A DNA stretch of 64,000 nucleotides. Source: RPRB01 sp035543115 (GTDB lineage Bacteria > Myxococcota > Myxococcia > Myxococcales > Myxococcaceae). The position numbers and the translations under genes were made by a program. The stretch's first letter is position 1; the number at the start of each line of letters is the position of its first letter. The notes under the pieces are model-generated. The model made no database searches, was not told the origin of the DNA, and was given only the letters and a program-made list of their open reading frames with translations. The stretch covers positions 22,258-86,257 of the forward strand of contig DATKKF010000021.1 of NCBI GenBank assembly GCA_035543115.1. The letters run 5' to 3'. This document shows positions 50,208-59,294 of this stretch, in pieces.

Positions 50208-51270
50208 CCTGTAGCTCGGTCCCCGGGTAGAAGTGGCCCAGGATGGCCCGGTAGTCCTGGCCGGCGTCGGCCATCGCCTTGGCCCCCCACTGGGACAGGC
50301 CGGCGCCGTGCCCGAGGCCGCGGCCGGTGAGCACGGCCCCGCCGCCCGAGCCCGGCGACACGTCGAAGGCGAGGGAGCGGACGCGGTCGTAGCCGAGCCG
50401 CTGCCGGAACTCGACGCCGCTGAGGCTCCTGCCGCCGAGCTCGAGGCGCCGCACGCGCCCGGTGGGCGTCCGCGCAGCGACCCGGAGCTCACCTCGGCTG
50501 CCTCCGAAGGCTCGCTCGAGCGCCCCGGCGTCGAGGTCCGCCTTCCAGCGGGTCACGGGACCCGGGCGGCACTCGCAGGCGACGCTCTGCAGGTAGGGCA
50601 GGTCGCGGCCGAGCGCGTCGAGACCGGTCTCGGTGTTTCCCTCGCAGGAGGCGTGGAAGTAGGCCTCGATGGGCGTGAGCTGGAAGGTGAGGATCTGCCC
50701 TGCGGTGGCGGCGGTCGCCGCGCGGGTCCGGGGGTTCTCGCGGTTCACCCCACCGTAGACCTGGGCGAGGACGCTGCTTCCGAGGTGGACGGGCTGCCCG
50801 AGCGCCTCGATCTTCCGCTGGAGCGCGTAGGTGCGCGCGGCGACGGCCTGGGCCTTGAGCGCCTCCTCGGGGAAGTTGACCGGCATCTCGCCGCCGAGGA
50901 CCGCGGCGACGTAGTCCTCGAGGGGAAGCACGTTCACCAGGAGGACCTTGCTGCCCCTCGGCAGGGCGACCACCTCGCCGCGCACCTGGATGTTCCCGGC
51001 GCTGAGGACGTGCGAGGCATCGGAGGTCCGGAAGCGCACCGCGCCGTCGACACGCTGGCCCTCCACCTCCATCGTCTCTCCGACGTGCCGGACCCGCACC
51101 TCGTCTCGACCGAGCGGCTGGAACGGGCCGTCCTCCGAGTCGGGCCCGAGCTGGAGGCCCTTGCCGCGGACCACGACCTCGCGCTCGGGCCGCTCCCCCA
51201 TGGCGATGCGGACGGTCTCCGCGGCTTGCGCGGCGGCGGCGACGAGCGTGAGGAGCAGGACCGGGCGCAT
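50197..51270 (-). CDS. SpoIID/LytB-domain exported protein
   Basis: A 357-residue protein with signal peptide MRPVLLLTLVAAAAQAA and the SpoIID/LytB domain: VLPLEDYVAAVLGGEMPVNFPEEALKAQAVAARTYAL (the catalytic-type Glu of GGEMP), then YGGVNRENPRTRAATAATAGQIL, YFHASCEGNTE and the C-terminal GRGLGHGAGLSQWGAKAMADAG. In Bacillus SpoIID is a lytic transglycosylase acting on peptidoglycan stripped of peptides. Non-sporulation homologues are widespread and act on cell-wall glycan. ATG 51270 precedes the signal peptide; an ATG 12 codons upstream is less likely. Confidence 0.88.
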   Translation of the reverse strand: MRPVLLLTLVAAAAQAAETVRIAMGERPEREVVVRGKGLQLGPDSEDGPFQPLGRDEVRVRHVGETMEVEGQRVDGAVRFRTSDASHVLSAGNIQVRGEVVALPRGSKVLLVNVLPLEDYVAAVLGGEMPVNFPEEALKAQAVAARTYALQRKIEALGQPVHLGSSVLAQVYGGVNRENPRTRAATAATAGQILTFQLTPIEAYFHASCEGNTETGLDALGRDLPYLQSVACECRPGPVTRWKADLDAGALERAFGGSRGELRVAARTPTGRVRRLELGGRSLSGVEFRQRLGYDRVRSLAFDVSPGSGGGAVLTGRGLGHGAGLSQWGAKAMADAGQDYRAILGHFYPGTELQALY

Positions 51271-51567
51271 CTTCAGACCGGAGAATCTCCGCTCGGCCCA
51301 GCTCACGCCAGTTCAGGTTCCTTCTTCAGAGCTGTTCCGGTCGTTCTGAACCGTGCTCGCCTCCGGCGCCGCCCGGCCGGACCCGTTCCGCCCCTCCGGA
51401 TCCCCACCTCGGGTCACCATCCGCCACGGCGCGGGTGAGCCCCTTCCCGGGAGGTGCGGAGCCGCGTGGACATACGACCAAGGACCTAGTGGCTCGACGC
51501 CGCCGCTTGGTGATTCCTCGCCAACGACACCGGTACACTGAGAGTTGAGGATCCGGAGGAGGGTGAG

Positions 51568-52665
51568 ATGAATCACGCGACCCGCAGGAGCATCGTCTCC
51601 TTTGCCGTGGTGCTCGCACTGGCGGCCGGGAGCGCCGCCGCCCAGGCACCGAAGCTGGCCCCCGTTCCCGAGCCGGCGAAGCCAAGAATCACCATCCTGG
51701 CGACGGGGGGGACGATCGCCGGGGCACAGCCGAAGCCAGGGGAGGCCGGGTACAAGTCGGGATCGTTCTCGGTGGACGCGCTGATCCAGGCGGTGCCCGG
51801 GATCCGGGACCTCGCCACGGTGAGCGGCGCGCAGATCGCCAACATTGGCAGCCAGAACATGAACGATGCGGTGTGGATCAAGCTCGCCCGACGGGTGAAC
51901 GAGCTCCAGGGCAGCGCCGAGGTCGACGGCATCGTCATCACCCACGGGACGGACACCATGGAGGAGACCGGCTACTTCCTCGACCTGGTGGTCAAGGGGG
52001 AAAAGCCGGTGGTGCTGGTGGGCTCGATGCGCCCGGCGACGGCAATCAGCGCCGACGGGCCGATGAACCTCTACAACGCCACCGCGGTGGCGGCGGACCG
52101 GATCGCCCGCGGTCGAGGCGTGCTGGTGGTGATGAACGACGAGATCCACTACGCCCGCGAGACGACGAAGACCAACAGCACCTCGCTCCAGACCTTCGCC
52201 TCGCCCAACCGGGGGCTGGCGGGGATCGTCAACTTCGGGAAAGCCCGCTTCTACTCCCCGCCCGTGCCCAAGCACACCAGCGGCAGCGCCTTCGCCGGCT
52301 CGGTGCCGAACGCGCTCCCGACGGTGTTCATCGTCTACGCGCACGCCAACGTGGGCAAGGAGGAGGTGGACGCTGCACTCGCCGCCGGCGCCAAGGGCAT
52401 CGTCCTAGCCGGGGTGGGCGATGGGAACGCCACCGATCCGATGATCGACGCCCTCGCCGCGGCGGCGAAGAAGGGAGTGGTGGTCGTCCGCAGCTCGCGC
52501 GTGGGCTCGGGCACGGTGGCCCGGAACGTCGAGCTCGACGACGACAAGCTGGGCTTCGTCGCCGCACTGGAGCTCAACCCCCAGAAGGCCCGGGTCCTCC
52601 TGCAACAGGCGCTCAGCAAGACCAAGGACGTGAAGGCCATCCAGAAGTACTTCGAGGAGTACTGA
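51568..52665 (+). CDS. ansB: exported type II L-asparaginase
   Basis: A 365-residue periplasmic asparaginase: signal peptide about 1-25 (RRSIVSFAVVLALAAGSAAAQA), then the two catalytic threonine regions ILATGGTIAG and VDGIVITHGTDTMEETGYFLDL, the PMNLYNA motif in GSMRPATAISADGPMNLYNA, and the C-terminal VGDGNATDPMIDALA. It hydrolyses L-asparagine to aspartate and ammonia. An exceptionally strong GGAGGAGG site precedes the ATG. The next gene, a porin, starts one base after its stop, and an aspartate decarboxylase/AspT operon faces it, so it likely supplies aspartate to that pathway. No clear promoter was found in the 297-base region upstream. Confidence 0.95.
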   Translation: MNHATRRSIVSFAVVLALAAGSAAAQAPKLAPVPEPAKPRITILATGGTIAGAQPKPGEAGYKSGSFSVDALIQAVPGIRDLATVSGAQIANIGSQNMNDAVWIKLARRVNELQGSAEVDGIVITHGTDTMEETGYFLDLVVKGEKPVVLVGSMRPATAISADGPMNLYNATAVAADRIARGRGVLVVMNDEIHYARETTKTNSTSLQTFASPNRGLAGIVNFGKARFYSPPVPKHTSGSAFAGSVPNALPTVFIVYAHANVGKEEVDAALAAGAKGIVLAGVGDGNATDPMIDALAAAAKKGVVVVRSSRVGSGTVARNVELDDDKLGFVAALELNPQKARVLLQQALSKTKDVKAIQKYFEEY

Positions 52666-52666
52666 G

Positions 52667-53854
52667 ATGCGCCGGCAATCCCTCCCCGTCCTCGCCCTGG
52701 CCGCGCTGCTCCTCCCCGGGTCGATCCGGGCGGAGGAGACTGCGCGCAAACCCACCTTCGAGATCTACGGCTTCGCCCAGGTGGACTACATCCAGGACTT
52801 CAAGCGGATGCCGTCGGACTGGGACGCCACTCTCCGTCCCTCGCGGATCCCCACCACCGACGAGGGCGACGGCCAGGCCATCTTCAGCGCCCGGCAGAGC
52901 CGGCTGGGGGTGCGCGGTTCGATCCCGGTGGGGGACTCGGACCTCTTCGGACGGGTGGAGTTCGACTTCTTCGGACGGGGCACCGGTCAGCCCGACTCCG
53001 CGGGGCAGAACACCCTCCGGCTCCGGCAGGCGTATGGATCGTGGGGGCCCATTCTCGGCGGGCTCACTGCCAGCCTCTTCATGGACGACGACCTCTGGCC
53101 CAACATCGTCGACTACTGGGGACCCTGCGGGATGGCGTTCTACCGGAACGTCCAGATCCGCTACACCTTCCTCACCGGAACGCACACCCTGGCCATCGCG
53201 GTGGAGCGGCCCGGGGCCGATCTCCAGAACTACCCCAACGTCCCGGCACTCCAGGATCTCGCCTCGGACAACAAGATTCCGGACTTCACCGCCCAGTACC
53301 GGCTCAGCCAGGCCTGGGGGTACGTCCAGGCCTCGGGAATCCTCCGCCGCCTCGGCTACGACACCGGAGCCGGCGGGATCAAGGGCAGCAAGTTCGGATG
53401 GGGGCTCAACGGCAGCTCGACGATCAAGATTCTTCCCGACCGGCTGAAGCTGCTGGTGGCGGTGGTGGGGGGCGCGGGGATCGAGAACTACATGAACGAC
53501 GCCACCCCGGACCTCGCCATCGACGGCACCTTCACCGCGCCGACGGCCGCGGCGGTGCCCATGCTCGGGCTCACCGGGTACGTGGACATCAGCTGGACAA
53601 AGGTGCTCACCACCGCCATCGGTTACAGCACGGTGTTCATCTTCAACACCAGCCTTCAGCCCAACAGTGCCTTGAAGCGAGGCCAGTACGCCTCGGTGAA
53701 CCTGCTGGTCAGCCCGTTCCGAAACTTCCTCGCTGGCCCCGAGTTCCTCTGGGGCCGGCGCAACGATCTCGGGGGCGCGTATGGCGACGACTTCCGCCTC
53801 CAGGTCTCGCTGAAGTACTCGTTCTCCAGCCTCGATTTCTGGAAACCGAGCTAA
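52667..53854 (+). CDS. DcaP-like outer-membrane porin
   Basis: A 395-residue exported beta-barrel protein: signal peptide about 1-22, then many alternating amphipathic strands with aromatic girdles (YGFAQVDYIQDF, QSRLGVRGSIPVGDSDLFGRVEFDFFG, RLRQAYGSWGPILGGLTASLFMDD) and a C-terminal strand ending FWKPS. The N-terminal EIYGFAQVDYI and RLGVRG patterns are typical of DcaP-like porins, known in Acinetobacter for dicarboxylates. One base separates it from ansB, so it probably lets asparagine or aspartate into the periplasm. Its stop overlaps the stop of aspD on the other strand. Confidence 0.75.
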   Translation: MRRQSLPVLALAALLLPGSIRAEETARKPTFEIYGFAQVDYIQDFKRMPSDWDATLRPSRIPTTDEGDGQAIFSARQSRLGVRGSIPVGDSDLFGRVEFDFFGRGTGQPDSAGQNTLRLRQAYGSWGPILGGLTASLFMDDDLWPNIVDYWGPCGMAFYRNVQIRYTFLTGTHTLAIAVERPGADLQNYPNVPALQDLASDNKIPDFTAQYRLSQAWGYVQASGILRRLGYDTGAGGIKGSKFGWGLNGSSTIKILPDRLKLLVAVVGGAGIENYMNDATPDLAIDGTFTAPTAAAVPMLGLTGYVDISWTKVLTTAIGYSTVFIFNTSLQPNSALKRGQYASVNLLVSPFRNFLAGPEFLWGRRNDLGGAYGDDFRLQVSLKYSFSSLDFWKPS

Positions 53855-55512
53855 CCGCCGCTCTTCCGGGGGGCCTTCTTCCCACTCTTCCAGGCCTCCA
53901 CGTACTCGTTGGCGGCCTCCATCATGAACGCGCCGATGTTCTGGTACTCCTCCTCGCTCAGGTTGGCGAGGGAGACCCGCACCGACCAGGGAGGGCCGCC
54001 GAAGCCGCCCCCGTCCATGAGGACCACCGACGATTTCTCCGCGACCCGGAACAGGAAGTCCACCGGCTCGTAGTTGGCCTTCAGGTACTCGAAGAAGTCG
54101 TCGCCGTAGAGCTTCCGCGCCCACACCTCGAGATCCAGCTCCACGTAGTACCAGGCGCGGTAGGGATCATCGGCCGGCGGCGGCAGGTCGAGACCCTTCC
54201 AGAGCAGGTCCCGCCGCTGGTGGCAGATCTGCATTGTCAGATGCTTGTAGGCGTCCTCGGGGTCCAGGAGATGGGTCAGGGCGAAGAGGACCATCTGGAC
54301 CTGCTGGGGGAGCGAGAGGCCCGCGGTGTGGTTCAGGGCGACGCTCCGGCTGTCGGCCACCATCCGGTCGATGAACTTGATCTTCTCCGGCTCGAGGGTG
54401 AGCGGCGCGTAGCGCTTGTTCAGCCGCTTCTTCCAGCTCGCGGGGAGCCTGGCCAGCGCCTGGTCCATCACGTTCTTCTCGTGCACCGCGATCACTCCCA
54501 GGCGCCAGCCGGTGCAGCCGAAGTTCTTGGAGAAGGAGTAGACGAAGATCGTGTTCTGCGGCAGCTCGGCCATCAGGGAGCGGAACCCGTTGACGAAGGT
54601 GCCGTAGACGTCGTCGGTGACGATCATCAGCTTCGGGTTCTTGCGCTTCACCGCGTTGACGATGGTCTTGATCTCCGTCGGGTCCAGCGCCACCGAGGGC
54701 GGGTTGCTGGGGTTGACGCAGACCGCGAGCTTGATTCGCCTGTCTCCCAGCTTCTCCAGCTGCTTCTTGCTGTAGTGCCAGGAGTGAACGCCGTCGGCGT
54801 GGACGTCGTCGGCGTTCACCGGGACGATCTTGAAGGAGAAGCGCTCCAGGTGCGCGATCTCGATGTACGGGGTGAAGGTGGGGAGCATCAGGGCGATGGT
54901 GTCGCCCTTCGCCAGCAGCCCGTTCTGCAGCAGCGAGTCGAAGATGTAGCACATGGCCGCCGTGCCGCCCTCGACGGCAAAGAGGTCGAAGCGGCCCTTG
55001 GGCGGCCGGCCGTCGCACATCTCCTTGATCAGGTAGTCGTGCACCACCTTCTCGCAGTGCACCAGCATTCGATCGGGGGTCGGATAGTTGTCACCGATGA
55101 TCGAATCGGTGAGCTCGTGCACCCAGGCGTCGGCGTCGAAGCCTCGCTTCTGGCCGTACTCGAGGACCTTTCCCAGGAACGCCGCGCCCGGCTCGGCGCG
55201 ATGGGTGACCAGGAACATCTTCAGCCGGTCCCCAATGCCGGGCCGGTCGGGCATCCCGGCAAGGATCCCCTGGTCCCGGCTGCGCCGGCACTCGCCCAGC
55301 GCGAAGTTCCCGAGGAGGAAGAACGCCTCCCGGGGCTCGGTGGCGATCCAGTTGGGATTTCCTCGGCCGGCGTTCAGCATCATCGCCGTGCTCTGCTGCT
55401 CGTTCGACTTGGCGAGCTTGATCAGGTAGTCCTTCAGCTCGAACGGCGAGAGCTGCTTGAGCGCCCGTTGCTGGGCACGCACGGTCTTCAGTTCGGGTGC
55501 GAGTCCGCTCAT
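53851..55512 (-). CDS. aspD: bifunctional aspartate transaminase/aspartate 4-decarboxylase
   Basis: A 553-residue pyridoxal-phosphate enzyme of the class I aminotransferase fold that converts L-aspartate to L-alanine and CO2, consuming a proton in the cytoplasm. Visible: the family N-terminus LSPFELKDYLIKLA, GRGNPNW, TPDRMLVHCEKVV, VNPSNPPSVAL, VTDDVYGTF and the PLP-binding Lys in SFSKNFGCTGWRLG (about residue 329). The insert at about 85-150, absent from ordinary aminotransferases, matches AspD. ATG 55512 has GGAG 6 bases upstream. It is the last gene of the two-exchanger operon, 62 bases after the nearer exchanger. Confidence 0.95.
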   Translation of the reverse strand: MSGLAPELKTVRAQQRALKQLSPFELKDYLIKLAKSNEQQSTAMMLNAGRGNPNWIATEPREAFFLLGNFALGECRRSRDQGILAGMPDRPGIGDRLKMFLVTHRAEPGAAFLGKVLEYGQKRGFDADAWVHELTDSIIGDNYPTPDRMLVHCEKVVHDYLIKEMCDGRPPKGRFDLFAVEGGTAAMCYIFDSLLQNGLLAKGDTIALMLPTFTPYIEIAHLERFSFKIVPVNADDVHADGVHSWHYSKKQLEKLGDRRIKLAVCVNPSNPPSVALDPTEIKTIVNAVKRKNPKLMIVTDDVYGTFVNGFRSLMAELPQNTIFVYSFSKNFGCTGWRLGVIAVHEKNVMDQALARLPASWKKRLNKRYAPLTLEPEKIKFIDRMVADSRSVALNHTAGLSLPQQVQMVLFALTHLLDPEDAYKHLTMQICHQRRDLLWKGLDLPPPADDPYRAWYYVELDLEVWARKLYGDDFFEYLKANYEPVDFLFRVAEKSSVVLMDGGGFGGPPWSVRVSLANLSEEEYQNIGAFMMEAANEYVEAWKSGKKAPRKSGG

Positions 55513-55574
55513 GATCTTCTCCAGGACTTCAGTCAATCCGTCGATGAACGCTGGCCGATCGTCGCCAGCGCAGT

Positions 55575-57260
55575 TCACTGCATGAGAAGCACGATGACGA
55601 TTCCCCAGATGATGAGCAGGGTGTTGCCGATCGCGTACGGAATCGTGTAGCCGAGCGCCGGGACCTGGCTCTTGGCCACGTCGGTGATCTGACCGAGCGC
55701 CGCGGTGGTGGTTCGCGCTCCGGCGTTCACCCCCAGGTTGATCGCCGGATGGAACTTGAAGACGTACTTGCCGATCAGCACCCCGAGAATCATCGGCACG
55801 GAGGTGGCGACGACCCCGGCGATGAAGAGCGAGAGCCCCAGGACCTTGAACCCGGCGACGAATCCCGGCCCGGAGGTGATGCCCACCACGGCGATGAAGG
55901 TGGTCAGACCCACCGAGTTCATGAACCAGAGCGCGGGGGCCGGAATCCGGCCAAAGGTCGGCCGGACCGAGCGCAGCCACCCGAAGACCAGCCCCATGAT
56001 CAATGCCCCTCCCGAGGTGGAAAGGGAGATCGGCACTCCGCCCACCCGGATCGCCAGCAGGCCGAGGAAGCCTCCGAGGACGATTCCCGCACCGACGAAG
56101 ATCATGTCCGTCTGCGTGGTCGGACGATCCGGATAGCCGAGGCGATCCGCGACCCGGCTCACCTCGTCCTTCGCCCCGACCAGGGTCAGGGTGTCGCCAC
56201 GATCGAGCTTGAGCCCCGGAACGAGGGGCATCTCCTGTCCGGAACGGACCACCTTGCGCAGGAATACCCCTCGCCCGAATTCGCGGATGAGGTCACTCGC
56301 CGCAAGCTCGGCGATCGTCTTGCCGTCGACCGCCTTGTTGGTCAGCACCACCTCCAGGGCGTCGATCGGGATGCTCAGGAGCTCGGGATCCTCGACCTCC
56401 TGCGCTCCTAACTTGCTCAACTCCACCAGGGCCTCGCGCCGGCCGGACAGCGCGACCACGTCTCCTTTCTCCAGCTTCGTCTCCGGAGTCGCCTCGAGGA
56501 TCTCTCCCGCTCGTCGAAGACGCAGAACGAACATGCGGTAGGGCTTGAACATCGCCTCGAGACTGCCGACGCTCCCCCCGCTCCGCTGGGGATCCTCGAT
56601 CCGGTAGGCGCGAATGGAGAACATCCGGTAGGCGGTCAGGCCCTCGGATTCTCCGCCTCCCATCTTCGCTTCGTACTCCTTGCAGGCCTTGGCCAGGTCG
56701 ACCCGGAGCAGCTTCGGTCCCAAGGACGCCAAGACCCAAGCGGTCCCCGCGGTTCCAAAGAGGTACGTGACCGCGTAGGCGACCGGGATGTGGTCGACCA
56801 GGGTCTTCTTCTGGTCAGCGGCGAGCTGAAGGCCGTTGATCGTGTCGGTCGCCACCCCGATCACCGCGGAGATCGTCTGGGCGCCGGACAGCAGCCCGGC
56901 GGCGGTTCCGGAATCGAATCCGGCGACCACCGCGCAGGCCCAGCTAACCAGCAGACAGAGCACGCAGATGATCACTGCGCACAGAACCTGCGGGAGCCCG
57001 TCGCTCTTCAGACCGCGGAAGAACTGTGGCCCGACGCCGTAGCCGACGGCGAAGAGGAACATGAGAAAGAAGATCGACTTGACCGTCGGGGAGATGGTGA
57101 TTCCGAGCTGTCCGACCAGGACCCCCACCAGCAGCGTCCCGGTCACGGCGCCGAGGCTGAAGCTGCCCACCTTCAGGGCTCCCACCCAGTAACCCAGACC
57201 CAGGGTGAGGAAGATTGCAAGCTCCGGATATTGCCTCAGCGCGTCGGCAAACCATTCCAT
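55575..57260 (-). CDS. aspT: AspT-type aspartate:alanine exchanger, copy 1
   Basis: A 561-residue membrane antiporter of the AAEx family. N-terminal membrane block about 1-165 (ELAIFLTLGLGYWVGALKVG, GPQFFRGLKSDGLPQVL, TAAGLLSGAQTISAVIGVATDTING), a central cytoplasmic part with two TrkA_C/RCK_C-like domains (about 200-370), and a C-terminal membrane block with PAINLGVNAGARTTTAALGQI and LGYTIPYAIGNTLLIIWG. AspT exchanges aspartate(-) for alanine(0); with AspD it makes proton motive force. ATG 57260 has AGGTG upstream. A second exchanger gene ends 13 bases before it. The N-terminal GAQTIS motif differs from copy 2 (GGATTES). Confidence 0.9.
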   Translation of the reverse strand: MEWFADALRQYPELAIFLTLGLGYWVGALKVGSFSLGAVTGTLLVGVLVGQLGITISPTVKSIFFLMFLFAVGYGVGPQFFRGLKSDGLPQVLCAVIICVLCLLVSWACAVVAGFDSGTAAGLLSGAQTISAVIGVATDTINGLQLAADQKKTLVDHIPVAYAVTYLFGTAGTAWVLASLGPKLLRVDLAKACKEYEAKMGGGESEGLTAYRMFSIRAYRIEDPQRSGGSVGSLEAMFKPYRMFVLRLRRAGEILEATPETKLEKGDVVALSGRREALVELSKLGAQEVEDPELLSIPIDALEVVLTNKAVDGKTIAELAASDLIREFGRGVFLRKVVRSGQEMPLVPGLKLDRGDTLTLVGAKDEVSRVADRLGYPDRPTTQTDMIFVGAGIVLGGFLGLLAIRVGGVPISLSTSGGALIMGLVFGWLRSVRPTFGRIPAPALWFMNSVGLTTFIAVVGITSGPGFVAGFKVLGLSLFIAGVVATSVPMILGVLIGKYVFKFHPAINLGVNAGARTTTAALGQITDVAKSQVPALGYTIPYAIGNTLLIIWGIVIVLLMQ

Positions 57261-57273
57261 CGGCAATCACCTC

Positions 57274-58968
57274 TCAACGAACTAGTGCCACGATCAACGA
57301 GCCCCACAGCGCCAGGAGGACGTTGCCCACCGCGTAGGTGACGCCGTAGCCAAGGGTCGGGATCTTGCTCCGGGCGACCTCCTGCACCGCGGCCAGGGCG
57401 GGCGCACTCGTCCCTGCCCCGCAGCACACCCCGAGCAGGATTCCGGGGTGCATCCGGAAGACGAACTTGCCCGCCAGCAAGGTGACGAGCTGGGGCACGA
57501 TGACGATCGCGATCCCCGCCAGGAGGAGGCTGAGCCCGGAGTGCCGCAGCCCCCGGACGAAGTCCGGACCGGCGGCGAGCGCGGTCGCTGCCAGGAACGC
57601 CGTGAGCCCGAGCGAGTCGAAGAGCGCCACCACCGCATCGGGCAAGCGTGGAATGCGCCGGTTCACCGAGCGCAGCCAGCCCAGGACCAGGCCACCGAGC
57701 AACACTCCCACGCTCTCACTCAGGCCCAGCTCGAGTCCGCCGAGACGGAGCGCGGGGATGCCGACCAGTCCTCCGACGAAGATCGCGGCGGCGACCATTG
57801 CCATCTCGGTGGTGTTGGTCGCTCGATCGACATAGCCGATGCTCCCGGCAACACGGGCGAGCTCCTCGGGGATGCCCACCAGGGTGAGCACGTCTCCCCT
57901 CGCCAGCCGGGTTCCCCAGGTCAGCGGCAGCTCCGCTCCGGCACGGAGAATCCTCCTCAGCCCCACCCCACGAATGAAATCGGGTCCGGCCCGCCTCACG
58001 AACTCGCCGAGGGAGAGGCCCACGATCGACTTCTCGGTGACCACCACCTCGATCGAGTCGACATCGAGGTCGAGGAGCTCCTTGTCGTCGAGCTCCGGGC
58101 CGATCGCGGCCTGCGCCGCGATCACCCCGGCGCGACGCCCGGCGACGGCCACGACGTCACCCCGCTGGATCGCGGTCTCCGGCGTGGTCTCGGAAATCCT
58201 GCCGCCGTGTCGGAGCCGAGGGATCAGCAGGCGCTGACCGCGCTCGAGGGATTCCTGCTCGACGGAGCGCACGGTCTTTCCGACCAGGTTCTCGCCCTCG
58301 GCACGATAGGCGCGGAAGGAGAACACCCGGTAACCCGTGGCGGTCGCAGCCTCGCTGACCACCCCCATGCTCTTCTCCAGCGCTGCGCACTCCGCGGCGA
58401 GATCGACTTTCAGGATCCGCGGGGCGACCCGCGAGAGGAAGGCGATGTTGGTCAGCACCGCCAGCAAGTAGGTGACTGCAAAGGCCACCGCGACGTTGGT
58501 CAGCAGCGATCGGGCCTGGGCAGGGTCGAGCCCGAGTCGGTTGATCGCGTCGGTCGCGGTCCCGACGGTGGCCGATTCCGTCGTCGCTCCGCCCATGAGC
58601 CCGCCCGCGGTGCCCACGTCGTACCCGAAGACACGGGCCGCGCCGTAGGTCAGACCCAGCGCGGTGAGGCAGAAGACGAAGGTCAGCGCGATCTGCGGGA
58701 AGCCGCTGGCCTTCAGCCCGCTGAAGAACTGCGGGCCGGTGCGGTACCCGATGGAGAAGAGAAAGAGGAGAAAGAACGCGGTCTTGAGATCCGACGACAC
58801 CGTGACCCCGAGCTGCCCGACCAACGTACCGGAAAGGAGCACCCCGACCACCGGCCCCAGCACCACCGAGCCGATCCTGACCTTTCCGATCCAGTAGCCG
58901 GAGGCGAGCGTCAAGAAGAGCGCCAACTCTGGATGGTGGCGAAGGACGTCCACGAACCAGCTCCACAT
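57274..58968 (-). CDS. AspT-type exchanger, copy 2
   Basis: A 564-residue paralogue of the adjacent AspT. Same layout: N-terminal membrane block (ELALFLTLASGYWIGKVRIG, GPQFFSGLKASGFPQIAL, TAGGLMGGATTESATVGTATDAIN), two TrkA_C-like domains in the middle and a C-terminal membrane block with PGILLGVCCGAGTSAPALAAV and LGYGVTYAVGNVLLALWG. Motif residues in both membrane halves differ from copy 1, so substrate preference may differ, or the two may form a mixed transporter. GGGGGA lies 8 bases before ATG 58968. It is the first gene of the operon aspT copy 2 - aspT - aspD. The symbol is withheld because its substrates are unproven. Confidence 0.85.
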   Translation of the reverse strand: MWSWFVDVLRHHPELALFLTLASGYWIGKVRIGSVVLGPVVGVLLSGTLVGQLGVTVSSDLKTAFFLLFLFSIGYRTGPQFFSGLKASGFPQIALTFVFCLTALGLTYGAARVFGYDVGTAGGLMGGATTESATVGTATDAINRLGLDPAQARSLLTNVAVAFAVTYLLAVLTNIAFLSRVAPRILKVDLAAECAALEKSMGVVSEAATATGYRVFSFRAYRAEGENLVGKTVRSVEQESLERGQRLLIPRLRHGGRISETTPETAIQRGDVVAVAGRRAGVIAAQAAIGPELDDKELLDLDVDSIEVVVTEKSIVGLSLGEFVRRAGPDFIRGVGLRRILRAGAELPLTWGTRLARGDVLTLVGIPEELARVAGSIGYVDRATNTTEMAMVAAAIFVGGLVGIPALRLGGLELGLSESVGVLLGGLVLGWLRSVNRRIPRLPDAVVALFDSLGLTAFLAATALAAGPDFVRGLRHSGLSLLLAGIAIVIVPQLVTLLAGKFVFRMHPGILLGVCCGAGTSAPALAAVQEVARSKIPTLGYGVTYAVGNVLLALWGSLIVALVR

Positions 58969-59294
58969 CGGATGTCCCCCTCGGAACGCGCGCCAGGGTC
59001 CGGTCGAGGTCGAGAAGCAAGTGTGCCCAGTCCTTCCGCTCCAGTGGTATGGGGCGAAGGTCGTACGCCCGCCCGCGCCAGAACCAACTCCCGCCGGCCC
59101 CGGAGGCGCAAGGGCTCGGCGTCGAGCCGGCCGCGACCCCTTCAGTGCACCTCCAGGCGGCATACCCGACGCGCACAGCGGGAGCCCTGCGCCGGGCTGC
59201 CCTGGTAGACCCAGGGTGTTCGGCGGGAGCGTGGTGGCGGCAGGTGCCAGCCGAGTGCCGATCGGGTGAAGGCACACCACGGAGGCGCGTTAAA
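58969..59294. promoter_or_regulatory. 326-base divergent promoter region
   Basis: This region separates the minus-strand exchanger/decarboxylase operon from the plus-strand unknown gene and must contain both promoters. I found no clear -35/-10 pair, sigma-54 site or operator; a GGGCACACTTGC string on the minus strand has the wrong spacing for sigma-54. No coding ORF is supported. Confidence 0.4.

Noticed and set aside
58985..59030. GGGCACACTTGC as a sigma-54 promoter for the exchanger operon
   Set aside because: The GG and GC elements are 9 bases apart instead of the required 12.
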